Both the position numbers and the translations under genes were made by a program. A stretch of DNA of 64,000 bases from JBBIND01 sp037444075 (GTDB lineage Bacteria; Acidobacteriota; Terriglobia; Bryobacterales; Bryobacteraceae): contig JBBIND010000011.1 in NCBI GenBank assembly GCA_037444075.1, positions 1-64,000 on the forward strand, in the 5' to 3' direction. Position 1 is the first letter of the stretch; each line of letters opens with the position of its first letter. The notes under the pieces were generated by a model. It had not been told where the DNA came from. It ran no database searches and worked only from the letters and a program-made list of their open reading frames with translations. Below, one piece after another: positions 31,770-41,268 of this stretch.

Positions 31770-33548
31770 TCAGTGGGGGGCGTTCTCTTTTTCCAGGAAC
31801 TCGCGAAGCGGCTGAAAATACTCCAGAAGCGCCCGCGGGCTTAAGTCCTCGCCGGTCGCCTCCTTCAGTACGTGATGCCACTCCGCGGTGGCGCCCTGAC
31901 TCAGAATCCCCATCAGCCAGCGGCCCACTTCCTTGTTGCCGTAGTAATTGCACTCGCGAGGATCCTGCTTGAGTATCTTGCGGGCTATGTGATCGTGCAG
32001 TTGATATTTCAGCAGTGTGGCGATGGCGTAGTCATAGTACTGCGCCGCGTCGTCAATCACGTGCGTCTTCGTGCAGCCGTCGCAGAGTTCCTCTCCGCGC
32101 GAGGCCGGCGGGTCAATGGCCTGGTAGCGGCGCACCAACTCCCACCACCGCTGATTGAACTGCTTCTCCGGCAGCCGCTGCTCATAGAGGTCGTGCTCAA
32201 AGCGCGTCATGGTGCCCGCCGACCAGGGCAGGAAGACCACGGAGCTATCGAGCGCCTCGCTGAGAAGCTGCTGCACAAGATCTACTTTGCGGTCCGCGGG
32301 CATGACTCCGATTTGCCTGAGGTAGGCAGGCTGCCGCGCCGCCATGCCGATGAGTTCGCCCACGGCTTCGTGGAAGGCCCGGTTCAAACCCTCCCGCAGG
32401 ACGTGCGGCACGCGCGGGTTGGAGTAAGCCATGAAGTAGTACACGTGCCCAAGTTCGTGATGGCTGGTCTCAAACCAGCGGTAGTTGGGGATGACGCTCA
32501 TGAGGCTGCGGACGTCGGCAGCCCGGTCCATGTGCCACGCCGAAGCGTGCGTGTTCTTTTTCCGCTTGGATCCCTGCGGAAGCTGGTACAGGTCAGACCG
32601 TTCCCAGAAGCTCTTCGGCAACGGCGGCATCCCGATCGAGACATAGAAGCGTTCCGCCTGCTGCACGACCCACTCCGGGCTCCTGTCGCGGAACAGCGGG
32701 TCGAGGTTCACGGCTTCCACCAGCCCGGGCCACTCCTGACCCCAACGGTTGGCCAGCCAATGCGCCGGCAGCCTTTCCGGAACCGGCTGCTTGTAGCGCT
32801 CGGCCAGTTTGCGGCGGGTCCACGCATGCAATTGCTGGTAAAGCGGTTGGACATCGCGAACTGTCCGATCCATCAACTCGAGCATGTCAGACACCTGCAT
32901 GCCGTAGTCGGCAACCTGGAGGTGGAAGTAGGACGAGTACCCGAGCTCACTGGCTACGCGATTGCGGAGGTCCCGTACCCGTGCAAGCCCCGGCTTGAGA
33001 ACGCGCCCGGTCTGTTTGCTTACTTCCCAGACGCGGCGCCGTTCGTTCAAATCGCGCGAAGTGAGCAGCGTCTCGTCTATCTGGTTGGCGGTGATGGGAC
33101 GGGCGCAATCCGCGCCCCGCGTTTCAAGGCAGAAAGTGAACCCGTCGAGCGTCGCCTCCAGGCGCGCCTCTTCCTCGACGCGCGACTTCACAATATCCGG
33201 AATCGTGCCCGGCGATTCAGCGGCATTCAACAGGATCTTGTCCAACTGGCGGAACTCCAGTTGAGTCAATTCCTCTTTGAGCCCCAGATGCCGGCGGCTG
33301 CTTTCAATCACGTAGCGGCTGCCGCGGAAGGCGGCCAGTGCCATGTCAGCGCCGATCCGTTGCCCGGTGTGCAGATCGCTCACGTCGGTGGAGGCTTTCC
33401 AGTGCGCATCAGCCGCTGCCGCGTACAAACGCTGGTCAACCTCGTTGTACATCTGCAGAAACTGCTGGACGCCGCCCACGCTTTCCGGAGCACTTCCCGA
33501 ACATCCGGCCAGCACGACCCCTCCCAGCAAAAGGATGGTCCGTTTCAC
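31770..33548 (-). CDS. M2-family (ACE-like) peptidyl-dipeptidase lipoprotein
   Basis: A 593-residue zinc metallopeptidase. The start is a GTG giving MKRTILLLGGVVLAGCSG, a lipoprotein signal with Cys at the lipobox; longer readings have no family match. The zinc site is H364-E-L-G-H368, and the third ligand is E394 in FHEAVGE, the same order as in angiotensin-converting enzyme (first two ligands, then Glu about 25 residues on). Bacterial M2 peptidases remove C-terminal dipeptides. It was probably exported to the periplasm or outer membrane by the lipoprotein route. Confidence 0.9.
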   Translation of the reverse strand: MKRTILLLGGVVLAGCSGSAPESVGGVQQFLQMYNEVDQRLYAAAADAHWKASTDVSDLHTGQRIGADMALAAFRGSRYVIESSRRHLGLKEELTQLEFRQLDKILLNAAESPGTIPDIVKSRVEEEARLEATLDGFTFCLETRGADCARPITANQIDETLLTSRDLNERRRVWEVSKQTGRVLKPGLARVRDLRNRVASELGYSSYFHLQVADYGMQVSDMLELMDRTVRDVQPLYQQLHAWTRRKLAERYKQPVPERLPAHWLANRWGQEWPGLVEAVNLDPLFRDRSPEWVVQQAERFYVSIGMPPLPKSFWERSDLYQLPQGSKRKKNTHASAWHMDRAADVRSLMSVIPNYRWFETSHHELGHVYYFMAYSNPRVPHVLREGLNRAFHEAVGELIGMAARQPAYLRQIGVMPADRKVDLVQQLLSEALDSSVVFLPWSAGTMTRFEHDLYEQRLPEKQFNQRWWELVRRYQAIDPPASRGEELCDGCTKTHVIDDAAQYYDYAIATLLKYQLHDHIARKILKQDPRECNYYGNKEVGRWLMGILSQGATAEWHHVLKEATGEDLSPRALLEYFQPLREFLEKENAPH

Positions 33549-33589
33549 ACCGAGATTGTATGCCAACTCGCGCCGCAGCGGGCGGCGGC

Positions 33590-34894
33590 TTATTGGAGGA
33601 GGTCTTCCAGCCGGCTGCCGGCCACAATCAGCGTCTGGTTCCGCTCCGGTCCGGTGGAGACGCAACCCACCTCGATTCCGGTACGCTCCTCCAGGAACTT
33701 CAGGTAGTCTTTGGCCTTGGCTGGCAGGTCGGCGTAGTCGGTCACGCCGCGGGTGACGCTGTTCCAGCCAGGCATCGTTTCATAGACCGGAACAAGCTGC
33801 TCGATGCCGCCGCGCGTGGCGGGCATTTCCTCCACGGTTTCCCCTTCGCACTCGTAGGCTACGCAGACGGGGATCTCCTCGAACTCATCCAGCACGTCCA
33901 GCTTCGTCAGCAGCAGGCTGTCAAACCCGTTGACCATGGCGGTGTAGCGCAGCAGCGGAACGTCGAACCAGCCGCAGCGCCGCGGACGGCCCGTGACCGC
34001 CCCGTACTCGTTGCCCGCCTGCCGTATCCGGTCGCCCATTTCGCCGTGCGCTTCCGAGGGGAACGGCCCGCCGCCCACGCGCGTCACGTACGCCTTGGAC
34101 ACGCCGAGAATTCCGTCAATCCGGGTGGGGGGAACGCCCGTGCCCGTTGATACGCCGCCCGCCGAAGCGCTCGAAGAGGTGACGAACGGATAGGTCCCGT
34201 GGTCCACGTCGAGCATGGTTCCTTGCGCGCCTTCAAACAGAACCCGTTGGCCCTGTTGAATAGCTTCGTTAAGCAGCCGCGCCGTATCGCAGACCATCGG
34301 CCGCAGCCGCTCTGCGTACTCCCGGTATTGCCCGAGGATGCGGTTGACGTCGACCTCGTCGGTGATGCCGAAAGCCTTTGCCAGGGTGATCTTGTCCCCC
34401 GCCAGAGCATCAAAGAGGGACGGGAAGGCCTCCTGATCCAGCAAGTCAGCCATGCGCAGTCCGCGCCGCCCGGTCTTGTCCTCATAGCACGGGCCGATGC
34501 CGCGCGAGGTGGTGCCGATGGCCACGCGGCCGGGCAGCACCTCGCTGATCTTCTCCACGATGCGGTGAAACGGGAAGATCACGTGCGCCCGGTTGCTGAT
34601 GGAAAGCTGATTGTTGACGTCCAGACCCGCGGAGGTAAGGGACTCGATCTCCTCGATCAGGGCAACGGGATCAACAACCACTCCATTGCCGATCACCACA
34701 CGCGTTCCCGGGCGCAGAATGCCGCTAGGGATCAGCTTCAGGATGAACTTCTTCTCGCCCATGAAGACCGTGTGGCCGGCGTTGTGCCCCCCTTGGTAGC
34801 GGGCTACTATGTCGAAGCGTTCCGAGAAAAGGTCCACCATCTTCCCTTTCCCTTCATCGCCCCATTGTGCGCCTAGAATGACAAGGTTGCTCAT
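33590..34894 (-). CDS. purA: Adenylosuccinate synthetase
   Basis: A 434-residue enzyme that makes adenylosuccinate from IMP, Asp and GTP. The N-terminal GTP loop AQWGDEGKGKMVD (residues 9-21), then RYQGGHNAGHTV, the IMP-binding STRG-equivalent GTTSRGIGPCYEDK, and LTKLDVLD are all present. Length is standard. It ends 41 bases before the M2 peptidase start, so a common transcript is possible; divergent from the hypothetical gene at 35014. Confidence 0.97.
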   Translation of the reverse strand: MSNLVILGAQWGDEGKGKMVDLFSERFDIVARYQGGHNAGHTVFMGEKKFILKLIPSGILRPGTRVVIGNGVVVDPVALIEEIESLTSAGLDVNNQLSISNRAHVIFPFHRIVEKISEVLPGRVAIGTTSRGIGPCYEDKTGRRGLRMADLLDQEAFPSLFDALAGDKITLAKAFGITDEVDVNRILGQYREYAERLRPMVCDTARLLNEAIQQGQRVLFEGAQGTMLDVDHGTYPFVTSSSASAGGVSTGTGVPPTRIDGILGVSKAYVTRVGGGPFPSEAHGEMGDRIRQAGNEYGAVTGRPRRCGWFDVPLLRYTAMVNGFDSLLLTKLDVLDEFEEIPVCVAYECEGETVEEMPATRGGIEQLVPVYETMPGWNSVTRGVTDYADLPAKAKDYLKFLEERTGIEVGCVSTGPERNQTLIVAGSRLEDLLQ

Positions 34895-35013
34895 GTGAAT
34901 GACCAGGAAGTAACATTCTAGCGCGAGCCTGCGGGGTGCGGCTCCGGCTATGTTAACCTGAGGATTCAGCCAACCGCAGCGCAGCCGTCCGGGTGCGCGC
35001 GTCCCGGAGGAAT

Positions 35014-35481
35014 ATGAAGGTTTGCAACATTTTCAGGGCCCTCGGCAGCGAGGGCTTTGCCGGTATTGTGCGGGAAATTTCGATCGGCAAACTGAAGACT
35101 TACCAGGTCTACGAACGGCTGAAAATACGTTCGCGGCTGCCCAAGCTTAACCAGGAAGGTTTACGCAAAGGAGCCGCGCGGTTCTGGGAGCGGCTGGGCG
35201 AAGGGGATGAGGATTTGGCCGCTGACCTGGCTCAAGCCATCCTGGTTTCGCGCCTCGACGTCGTGGTGGCAGTGCTTGATTACCTGGGCATCGCCCACGA
35301 GGAAGGCTTCTTTCAGAAGAACCTCGACGCTTCGCACGCCCTCACCGAGGGATGGCAGCAGCGCGCGGTGGACAACTTCCGCGGCCGCTTCAGCGAGCCT
35401 CTGCTCGTGTTCTACGTGAACCACCTGGCGCAGGAACTCACTCCAGAGGCGGATCTCTTCAAACCGGCGGGAGCCGCCTGA
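35014..35481 (+). CDS. Conserved hypothetical protein upstream of pheS
   Basis: A 155-residue, mainly helical soluble protein with no recognised domain, no signal and no membrane segment. GGAGG lies three bases before the ATG. Its stop shares one base with the start of pheS (TGATG), so translation of the two is coupled. The charged N-terminal half (VYERLKIRSRLPKLNQEGL) and position beside both phenylalanyl-tRNA synthetase genes suggest a housekeeping role, but I cannot name one. Confidence 0.7.
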   Translation: MKVCNIFRALGSEGFAGIVREISIGKLKTYQVYERLKIRSRLPKLNQEGLRKGAARFWERLGEGDEDLAADLAQAILVSRLDVVVAVLDYLGIAHEEGFFQKNLDASHALTEGWQQRAVDNFRGRFSEPLLVFYVNHLAQELTPEADLFKPAGAA

Positions 35482-36503
35482 TGCGCGAAGCCGAACTGAC
35501 CGCCCTGCGCGACGACGCCCTGAGCAGAATCCAGGCGGCTGATTCCGTCGAGCAACTGGAGACCGTGCGCGTCGAAGCGCTGGGGCGAAAAGGGGCGCTG
35601 GCGCGGCTGAGCCGGGAAATGGGAGGGCTGGCGCCGGAGGAGCGTGCCGCCCTCGGGAAGCTGCTCAACGCGGTGAGGCAGGCGCTCGAATCGGCGTTTG
35701 AATCGCGCAAGGAGTCGTTCGCCGCGTCCGCGTTGAAAACCAGACTGGAAGCCGAGTGGGTGGACCTCACTTTACCCGCCCCCGGTCCCCGCCCCGGCAG
35801 CCTGCATCCGTTGACGCAGATTCAGGAGGAAATCGAGGAGCTGTTCATTTCGCTCGGCTTCACCGTCCTCAGCGGTCCGGAAGTGGAAACCGAAGCCAAC
35901 AACTTTGACGCCCTGAACATTCCCCCCGATCACCCGGCTCGCGACATGCAGGACACGTTCTGGGTGGAAGGCGGACACCTGCTGCGCACGCATACCTCGC
36001 CCGTGCAGGTGCGGGGCATGCTGCGCCTGGGCCCGCCGCTGCGCATGATTGCTCCCGGCCGCGTGTTCCGCAATGAAGAAGTGGATGCCAGCCACGAGCA
36101 CACCTTCTACCAGCTCGAAGGCATGATGGTGGATCGCGGCGTCTCCATCGCTCACCTGTTGTACTTCATGAAGACCCTGCTGGCCGGCATCTTCAAGCGG
36201 GATGTTACCGTGCGGCTACGGCCCGGCTACTTTCCGTTCGTGGAACCTGGATTCGAACTCGACATTCACTGTCTGATTTGCGGCGGCTCCGGCTGCCCGG
36301 TCTGCAAGCAAAGCGGCTGGGTGGAACTGCTGCCCTGCGGACTGGTGCACCCCAACGTCCTGCGCCTGAGCGGCATCGACCCCGAGGAATGGAACGGCTT
36401 CGCCTTCGGGCTCGGGCTGACACGCCTGGTCATGATGCGTTACGGCATTGACGACATCCGCCTGCTGCAAGGCGGAGACCTGCGCTTCCTGCGCCAGTTC
36501 TAG
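35481..36503 (+). CDS. pheS: Phenylalanine-tRNA ligase alpha subunit
   Basis: A 340-residue class II synthetase subunit. It has an N-terminal coiled-coil, then HPLTQIQEEIEELFISLGF, motif 2 with GRVFRNEEVDASHEHTFYQ, and motif 3 GFAFGLGLTRLVMMRYGI. It charges tRNA-Phe as an alpha2-beta2 complex with PheT. The ATG overlaps the upstream stop, and pheT follows 16 bases later. Confidence 0.96.
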   Translation: MREAELTALRDDALSRIQAADSVEQLETVRVEALGRKGALARLSREMGGLAPEERAALGKLLNAVRQALESAFESRKESFAASALKTRLEAEWVDLTLPAPGPRPGSLHPLTQIQEEIEELFISLGFTVLSGPEVETEANNFDALNIPPDHPARDMQDTFWVEGGHLLRTHTSPVQVRGMLRLGPPLRMIAPGRVFRNEEVDASHEHTFYQLEGMMVDRGVSIAHLLYFMKTLLAGIFKRDVTVRLRPGYFPFVEPGFELDIHCLICGGSGCPVCKQSGWVELLPCGLVHPNVLRLSGIDPEEWNGFAFGLGLTRLVMMRYGIDDIRLLQGGDLRFLRQF

Positions 36504-36519
36504 ACGAGGTGAGGGCAAC

Positions 36520-38853
36520 TTGAAGTTCTCTTACAACTGGATACGTGAGCTAGTGGGCGGCATCGACATCGGCCCGCGCGAACTCGGCGAACTGATTACC
36601 ATGAAGACCGCCGAGTGCGAGGGCGTCACGGAAGTGGGCGCTCACTTGGCTGAGGCCTGTGCCGCGCGGGTGCTGACCGTCGAGCCGCTCGGCTCCGGCC
36701 ACAATGTCAAAGCCCTGGTCGACGCCGGCCGGCACGGGCGCCGCACCGTCGTCTGTGGCGCGCCCAATTGTCAACCCGGAATCACGGCCGCTTACCTGCC
36801 TCCGGGAACCCGCCTGAGCGGCCGCGTTATCGGCAGCCTGGTGATTGATGGCGTTGCCAGCGAGGGCATGCTGGCCAGCGGCGCCGAATTGGGCATTACC
36901 CGCGACACCGAAGGCTTGCTCCTCGTCGATGCCGAACCGGGCGAACCGATCCCCGGCTGCGTTCCCGATTTCATCATCGAAATCGACAACAAGTCGATCA
37001 CGCACCGCCCCGACCTGTGGGGTCACCTGGGCGTGGCGCGCGAAGTAGCTGCCATCTGCCGGGGAGCCGTTCATGACCCCGTGCGAATAGACCTGATTCC
37101 GGACGGTCCGCCCGCAATCGAAGTGGAAATTCAGGACCTGGCGCTTTGCCCCCGTTACAGCGCGCTGTGCTTTGACGGCGTGCGCGTTGGGCCAAGCCCG
37201 CTCTGGATGCAGTACCGGCTTGAATCCATCGGCCTGAATCCCATCAACAACCTGGTGGACGTGACCAACTACATCATGGCCGAACTGTGCGAGCCCATGC
37301 ACGCCTTCGACCGGGACATGCTGCGCGGCGAGAAGATCATTGTGCGGACCGCGCGCGAGGGCGAGTTCATCGCGGCGCTCAACCAGGAGACCTACAAACT
37401 CGATGACGCCACGCTGGTTATCGCCGACGAACAGGGTCCCATCGCCATCGGCGGCGTGATCGGCGGGCTGGACAGCGGCATCGTTAGCGGGACGCGGCGC
37501 GTGGTGCTCGAAGCGGCCAATTTCAAGGCCGCCAGCATCCGCAAAACCAGCTCCCGGCTGAAGCTGCGCACGGACGCTTCCATGCGCTTTGAGAAAGCGC
37601 AGGATCCCGCCAATACCGTCCGCGGGCTGGCGCGCGCGGTGGAGCTGTTTTCGCTCGTGTCGCCGGGCATCCAGGTAGCCGGGGGACTGATCGATGCCGG
37701 CGGCGCTCCGGCGCAGTTGCCGCAGATCGCGCTGCAAATGGACTGGCTGGAGCGCAAGCTCGGGCGCCCTGTCGAACCGGCGCAGGTACGCCAAATCCTG
37801 GAGGCCCTCCAGTTTGGCGTGCGGGATGTGAGCCCGCGCATTTTCGCCGTCACCGTGCCGAGTTGGCGCGCTACACGCGATGTATCCATCAAAGACGACC
37901 TGGTGGAAGAAGTAGGCCGCATGGTGGGCTACGACACCATTACGCCCGAACCGCCGCTGCTGCCTTCCGCCCGGCCGATCATCAACGAGGAGCGCGTGTT
38001 CCACCACGAAGTGCGCGCCCTGGTTTCGGCCCAGGGTTTTACGGAAGTCTACAACTACTCGTTCGTCAGTCAGGATGCCGCGCAGGCTTTTGGCTTGGAT
38101 CCGCTGGAGCACGTGGCCGTTCTCAACCCCATCGCCAGTGACCAGGGTTTGCTGCGCCGCAGCCTGTTGCCGGGGATCTGGATGAACGTGCGCGACAACA
38201 GCCGCCACCTGGAGAATTTCCGCCTTTTCGAAATCGGCTACGAAATCCACAAGCAGGCCGACGGGCTCCCGCATGAAATCGCGCATCTGGCAGCCGCCAT
38301 CCACACCAGGGAAGGCGACGGGCAAGCCGGCTTGTTCGAGGCCAAGCGCCTGGCCGAATGCCTGATGCCGGGCGCGGAACTGACTCCGGCCGAGCATGAA
38401 TCCTACGAGCATCCCACGCGTTGCTGGGCTTTATCCTGGCGCGGCGAACAACTGGGGCGCATCTTTGAATTGCACCCCGCGTTCAGCCCTGGCCGGACGG
38501 CCGTTTTGGACGTAAACCTGGAAGCAGTTCAGAGCCTCCGCGCGGAGGAAAAGCGTTACCGACCACACCGGCGCTACCCCTCCAGCGGTTTTGACTTGTC
38601 CGTGGTGACCGGCGAGCGTGAACTGGCCGGTACGATTGAACGCAGGCTGACGCAACTGGCTGGGGAGAGCCTGGAAAGCGTCCAGTTTCTGCGGCAATAC
38701 AGCGGACCCCCGCTGGAGCCTGGGACAAAGAGCGTCAGCTTCCGCCTCATCGTCTACGCCCCGGATCACACTCTCTCAGCCGGGGAGGTGACCGCGATTC
38801 GGGACCGCGTCATCGCAGGAATGCGCGAAGCGGGCTATGACTTGAGGCTCTGA
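36520..38853 (+). CDS. pheT: Phenylalanine-tRNA ligase beta subunit
   Basis: A 777-residue partner of PheS. The TTG start at 36520 gives MKFSYNWIRELV, the normal opening, and has GAGGTGAGGG upstream. Domains in order: N-terminal and tRNA-binding EMAP-like region (VVCGAPNCQPGITAAYLPPG), B3/B4 editing domain (~200-400; CEPMHAFDRDML), B5, the catalytic-like core (HHEVRALVSAQGFTEVYNYS), and the ferredoxin-like anticodon domain at the end (YRPHRRYPSSGFDLSVV). No missing domains. Confidence 0.96.
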   Translation: MKFSYNWIRELVGGIDIGPRELGELITMKTAECEGVTEVGAHLAEACAARVLTVEPLGSGHNVKALVDAGRHGRRTVVCGAPNCQPGITAAYLPPGTRLSGRVIGSLVIDGVASEGMLASGAELGITRDTEGLLLVDAEPGEPIPGCVPDFIIEIDNKSITHRPDLWGHLGVAREVAAICRGAVHDPVRIDLIPDGPPAIEVEIQDLALCPRYSALCFDGVRVGPSPLWMQYRLESIGLNPINNLVDVTNYIMAELCEPMHAFDRDMLRGEKIIVRTAREGEFIAALNQETYKLDDATLVIADEQGPIAIGGVIGGLDSGIVSGTRRVVLEAANFKAASIRKTSSRLKLRTDASMRFEKAQDPANTVRGLARAVELFSLVSPGIQVAGGLIDAGGAPAQLPQIALQMDWLERKLGRPVEPAQVRQILEALQFGVRDVSPRIFAVTVPSWRATRDVSIKDDLVEEVGRMVGYDTITPEPPLLPSARPIINEERVFHHEVRALVSAQGFTEVYNYSFVSQDAAQAFGLDPLEHVAVLNPIASDQGLLRRSLLPGIWMNVRDNSRHLENFRLFEIGYEIHKQADGLPHEIAHLAAAIHTREGDGQAGLFEAKRLAECLMPGAELTPAEHESYEHPTRCWALSWRGEQLGRIFELHPAFSPGRTAVLDVNLEAVQSLRAEEKRYRPHRRYPSSGFDLSVVTGERELAGTIERRLTQLAGESLESVQFLRQYSGPPLEPGTKSVSFRLIVYAPDHTLSAGEVTAIRDRVIAGMREAGYDLRL

Positions 38854-38863
38854 ATCCGGGCAG

Positions 38864-39178
38864 TCAACGATCCGCAGGCGGCTTGGTCCCTGTTTCGCCA
38901 GGCACGATAAAGATGCTGTCACCGGGCTTCACCTGCCTGGTCCGCTCGCGCAGGTGCCGCTCGATGACCTGCGGCCTCTCGCGGATGATGCGGAGTTCCT
39001 CCGCCTTGCGCTCCTTCTCCTTGATGAGGTCCTCAACTCTCGTCTTAAGAGCGTTGCGCTGGCGTTCCCTCTCCAGCAAGTCATTGATTCCGTTGGGTCC
39101 CTGGACCAGGTAGACGACACAGCTTCCGACGAGCAGCGCGGCGGTAGCCAGTCCAGCCTTCTTGAGAGCCGAATTCAT
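38864..39178 (-). CDS. FtsB/DivIC-like septum-formation protein
   Basis: A 104-residue single-pass protein: N-terminal membrane segment (ATAALLVGSCVVYLV), Gly-Pro-Asn-Gly turn and a charged coiled-coil with heptads (~33-85), then a short tail (KPGDSIFIVP). This shape and size fit FtsB/DivIC, which join FtsL and FtsQ at the division septum. Identification rests on topology, not on a conserved catalytic motif. The gap to cutA is AT-rich, with TATAAT at 39194-39199. Confidence 0.75.
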   Translation of the reverse strand: MNSALKKAGLATAALLVGSCVVYLVQGPNGINDLLERERQRNALKTRVEDLIKEKERKAEELRIIRERPQVIERHLRERTRQVKPGDSIFIVPGETGTKPPADR

Positions 39179-39241
39179 TTCCCTACATTTGTTTATAATC
39201 CTATTCTTAAGAAAACACCAGAGGTTTAAGGGAAGAAACCC

Positions 39242-39568
39242 ATGACGGACAAGGTCGTCGTCTACAGCACTTGCAGTTCCAGGGAGGAGGCAACCCGGCT
39301 GGCGCGCACTCTCGTGGAATCACGCCTGGCGGCGTGTGTCAACATTGTGGCAGGCATTCGCAGCGTCTACCGGTGGCAAGGGGCGGTGGAAGAAGCCGAG
39401 GAATGCCTGCTCATCATCAAGTCCCGGCGCGAGCTTTTCAAGCCGCTTTCCGAGCAGCTGGCCAGGTTGCACTCCTACGAGGTTCCGGAAGCCATTGCGC
39501 TGTCCATTCTCGATGGCTCCGTCTCCTACCTGGAATGGCTGGAGCGCGAAACCGCGCCGGAAGAATGA
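39242..39568 (+). CDS. cutA: CutA divalent-cation tolerance protein
   Basis: A 108-residue CutA1 protein. Family segments are STCSSREEATRLARTLV, RLAACVNIV, the SVYRWQG strand and HSYEVPEAIALSI. The trimer is linked to copper and other divalent-metal tolerance, although the biochemical role is poorly known. AAGGGAAG sits about seven bases before the ATG. No neighbouring metal transporter. Confidence 0.95.
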   Translation: MTDKVVVYSTCSSREEATRLARTLVESRLAACVNIVAGIRSVYRWQGAVEEAEECLLIIKSRRELFKPLSEQLARLHSYEVPEAIALSILDGSVSYLEWLERETAPEE

Positions 39569-39578
39569 GCGGCGCGTC

Positions 39579-40934
39579 CTAGCGGAGCGGCAATACAACG
39601 GCTGCAAGCTGCGTCGCCAGGTAACCGGTGACGCCCAACACCACTAGCAGGGGAGTCCAGGTCTTCAGCGCCTCCACCTCCGTGAACCCGCCCATCTGCT
39701 TGAAGACCCAGAAGCCGCTATCGTTCATCCAGCTGCCCGCGATGGATCCCGAACCGATGGCGCAGGCCACATAAACCGGATGAAAGCCGATGGGGCCTTC
39801 AACCACCAGCGGCGCCATGATGGAGGAAACCGTGATCATAGCGACCGTGCCCGAGCCTTGCGCGACCTTCAACATCACTCCCAGCAGGAAGGAGAGCAGC
39901 AGCAGCGGGAAATGGTATTCGCGCGACAAATCGCTCAGCGCCTTGCCGACGCCGGCTTCCACCAGCATTCCTCCGAAGGCTCCGCCGGCGGCAGTGATCA
40001 GGATGATGAGGCCGCCGCTCGTCAGCGCGACTTCCACCGGACCGGCCAGTTGAGCCAGACTGTAGCCTTTCCTTTTGGCCAGAAGCTGCATGGCAATCGT
40101 GGCAGAAACCAGCAGTGCAAAGTTCGGATCTCCCAGGAAGGCAGCTGCCCGAGCCGGCGCGCCGGTCAGACCCAACGCGCCCGATAGCGTGTTCGTGGTG
40201 ATCATCAGCACCGGCAGAAGAATCGGCGAAATGGAGTGCAGAAAGCCTGGCAACCGTTCTTCCTTTTCGTTGGCCAATTGCTCAAGGTCCGCAATGGACA
40301 TGCCGGCTGTCTCCCGGAAAGGGATCTGATAATTGCGGTCGCACCAGCGTGCGAAGATCCACCCGACGATAGCCATCGGCACGGCGATGCAGGAGCCGGC
40401 GACGATCATCGTGCCCAAGTCGATCTTCAGCGTGGCGGCCATGGCCAGAGGTCCCGGCGTGGGAGGGACCATGCTGTGCGTAGCCACCGCACCAGCGCCG
40501 ATCGACATGGCGAACAGTACGTAGTTGTTCCCCATCCGCACCCGCATGGCGCGCGCCAGCGGAATCAGCAGGTAGAACACGGTGTCGAAGAACACCGGAA
40601 TCGAAAGGACGTAGCCGGAAGCCACCAGGGAGATCGAGGCGCGCTTCTCGCCCAGCAACCGCACGAACACGCGCGTGATCTTGTCCGCCGCCCCGCTCTC
40701 CATGAGGCAATAGCCGATCAACGCCGCCAGCGCAATCACAATCCCTATGCGAGCGCACAGGTTGCCGAACACTCCGGCCACTTTCGGCATCACTTCGTGC
40801 AGCGGCACTTTGGGTGAAAGCAACCCTACCGTCATCGCGGCGGTAATGAGCGCAATGAAGGCGTTGACCTTGAAACGGATGATCAGAAGAAAGACGACCG
40901 CGACCGCGATCACCAGGACCAGCACCGGAGACAT
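39579..40934 (-). CDS. GntP-family gluconate/organic-acid permease
   Basis: A 451-residue inner-membrane protein with about 12-14 hydrophobic segments. Family segments include THSMVPPTPGPLAMA, a long DSGFWVFKQMGG stretch near the C-terminus, and GAFGGMLVEAGVGKAL. GntP/IdnT permeases import gluconate, idonate or similar sugar acids with protons. The start at 40934 gives the expected first membrane helix (VLVLVIAVAVVFLLII); a longer reading adds 18 hydrophilic residues. The mannonate-dehydratase-like gene elsewhere would suit a sugar-acid diet, but no direct link is visible. Confidence 0.9.
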   Translation of the reverse strand: MSPVLVLVIAVAVVFLLIIRFKVNAFIALITAAMTVGLLSPKVPLHEVMPKVAGVFGNLCARIGIVIALAALIGYCLMESGAADKITRVFVRLLGEKRASISLVASGYVLSIPVFFDTVFYLLIPLARAMRVRMGNNYVLFAMSIGAGAVATHSMVPPTPGPLAMAATLKIDLGTMIVAGSCIAVPMAIVGWIFARWCDRNYQIPFRETAGMSIADLEQLANEKEERLPGFLHSISPILLPVLMITTNTLSGALGLTGAPARAAAFLGDPNFALLVSATIAMQLLAKRKGYSLAQLAGPVEVALTSGGLIILITAAGGAFGGMLVEAGVGKALSDLSREYHFPLLLLSFLLGVMLKVAQGSGTVAMITVSSIMAPLVVEGPIGFHPVYVACAIGSGSIAGSWMNDSGFWVFKQMGGFTEVEALKTWTPLLVVLGVTGYLATQLAAVVLPLR

Positions 40935-41268
40935 ATCGTATTCCAATACCAGAGCCGAGGGAGGCGTGTCCAGATGCCCTTCGCCCACGCTCCTGCAGCG
41001 CCCTGATTATCGATCAGAGTGGCAGAGGAGCGTCGGCCGATCGAGTGACGACATTTAACCATTACAATTCGATTTCACCAGTAACCCTGCCTTTAGGAAG
41101 TCACGTCATTGCTAGTGTATCCGGCTAAGCCAGTCCGAGGCCGTAATGGAGGGGCGGTACTTGTCTGACAGCGAAAAGAGGATAGTGCGACTTTTTGCCG
41201 GAACCCCGCATCCCATATGTGGATGGTGCAGGTATCAGACTTCACCAACGTGGGAGGTTCTATAGCGC
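40935..41268 (+). other. Intergenic stretch of 334 bases
   Basis: Divergent space between the permease gene and the propeller gene. It should hold both promoters; no convincing box pair was found. A 39-codon frame with a good ribosome site occupies 41146-41265 (listed separately). The sequence around 41005-41020 (TGATTATCGATCA) is partly palindromic and may be an operator. Confidence 0.5.
41146..41265 (+). CDS. Possible 39-residue leader protein
   Basis: An ATG with GAGG five bases upstream opens a 39-codon frame whose TAG ends three bases before the next gene's ATG. The peptide is basic and contains a Cys-Gly-Trp-Cys motif near its end. Because it sits just ahead of the propeller gene, it may couple translation to it. 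It overlaps no other frame of merit, but its reality is uncertain. Confidence 0.25.
   Translation: MEGRYLSDSEKRIVRLFAGTPHPICGWCRYQTSPTWEVL

Noticed and set aside
31872..33707. A 611-residue open frame opposite the M2 peptidase
   Set aside because: No recognisable domain; fully explained by the gene on the other strand.
36550..38412. A 620-residue open frame opposite pheT
   Set aside because: It lies wholly within an essential gene and has no family likeness.
39194..39199. TATAAT between the FtsB-like gene and cutA
   Set aside because: A perfect -10 box but no -35 at 16-18 bases on either strand; not called as a promoter.
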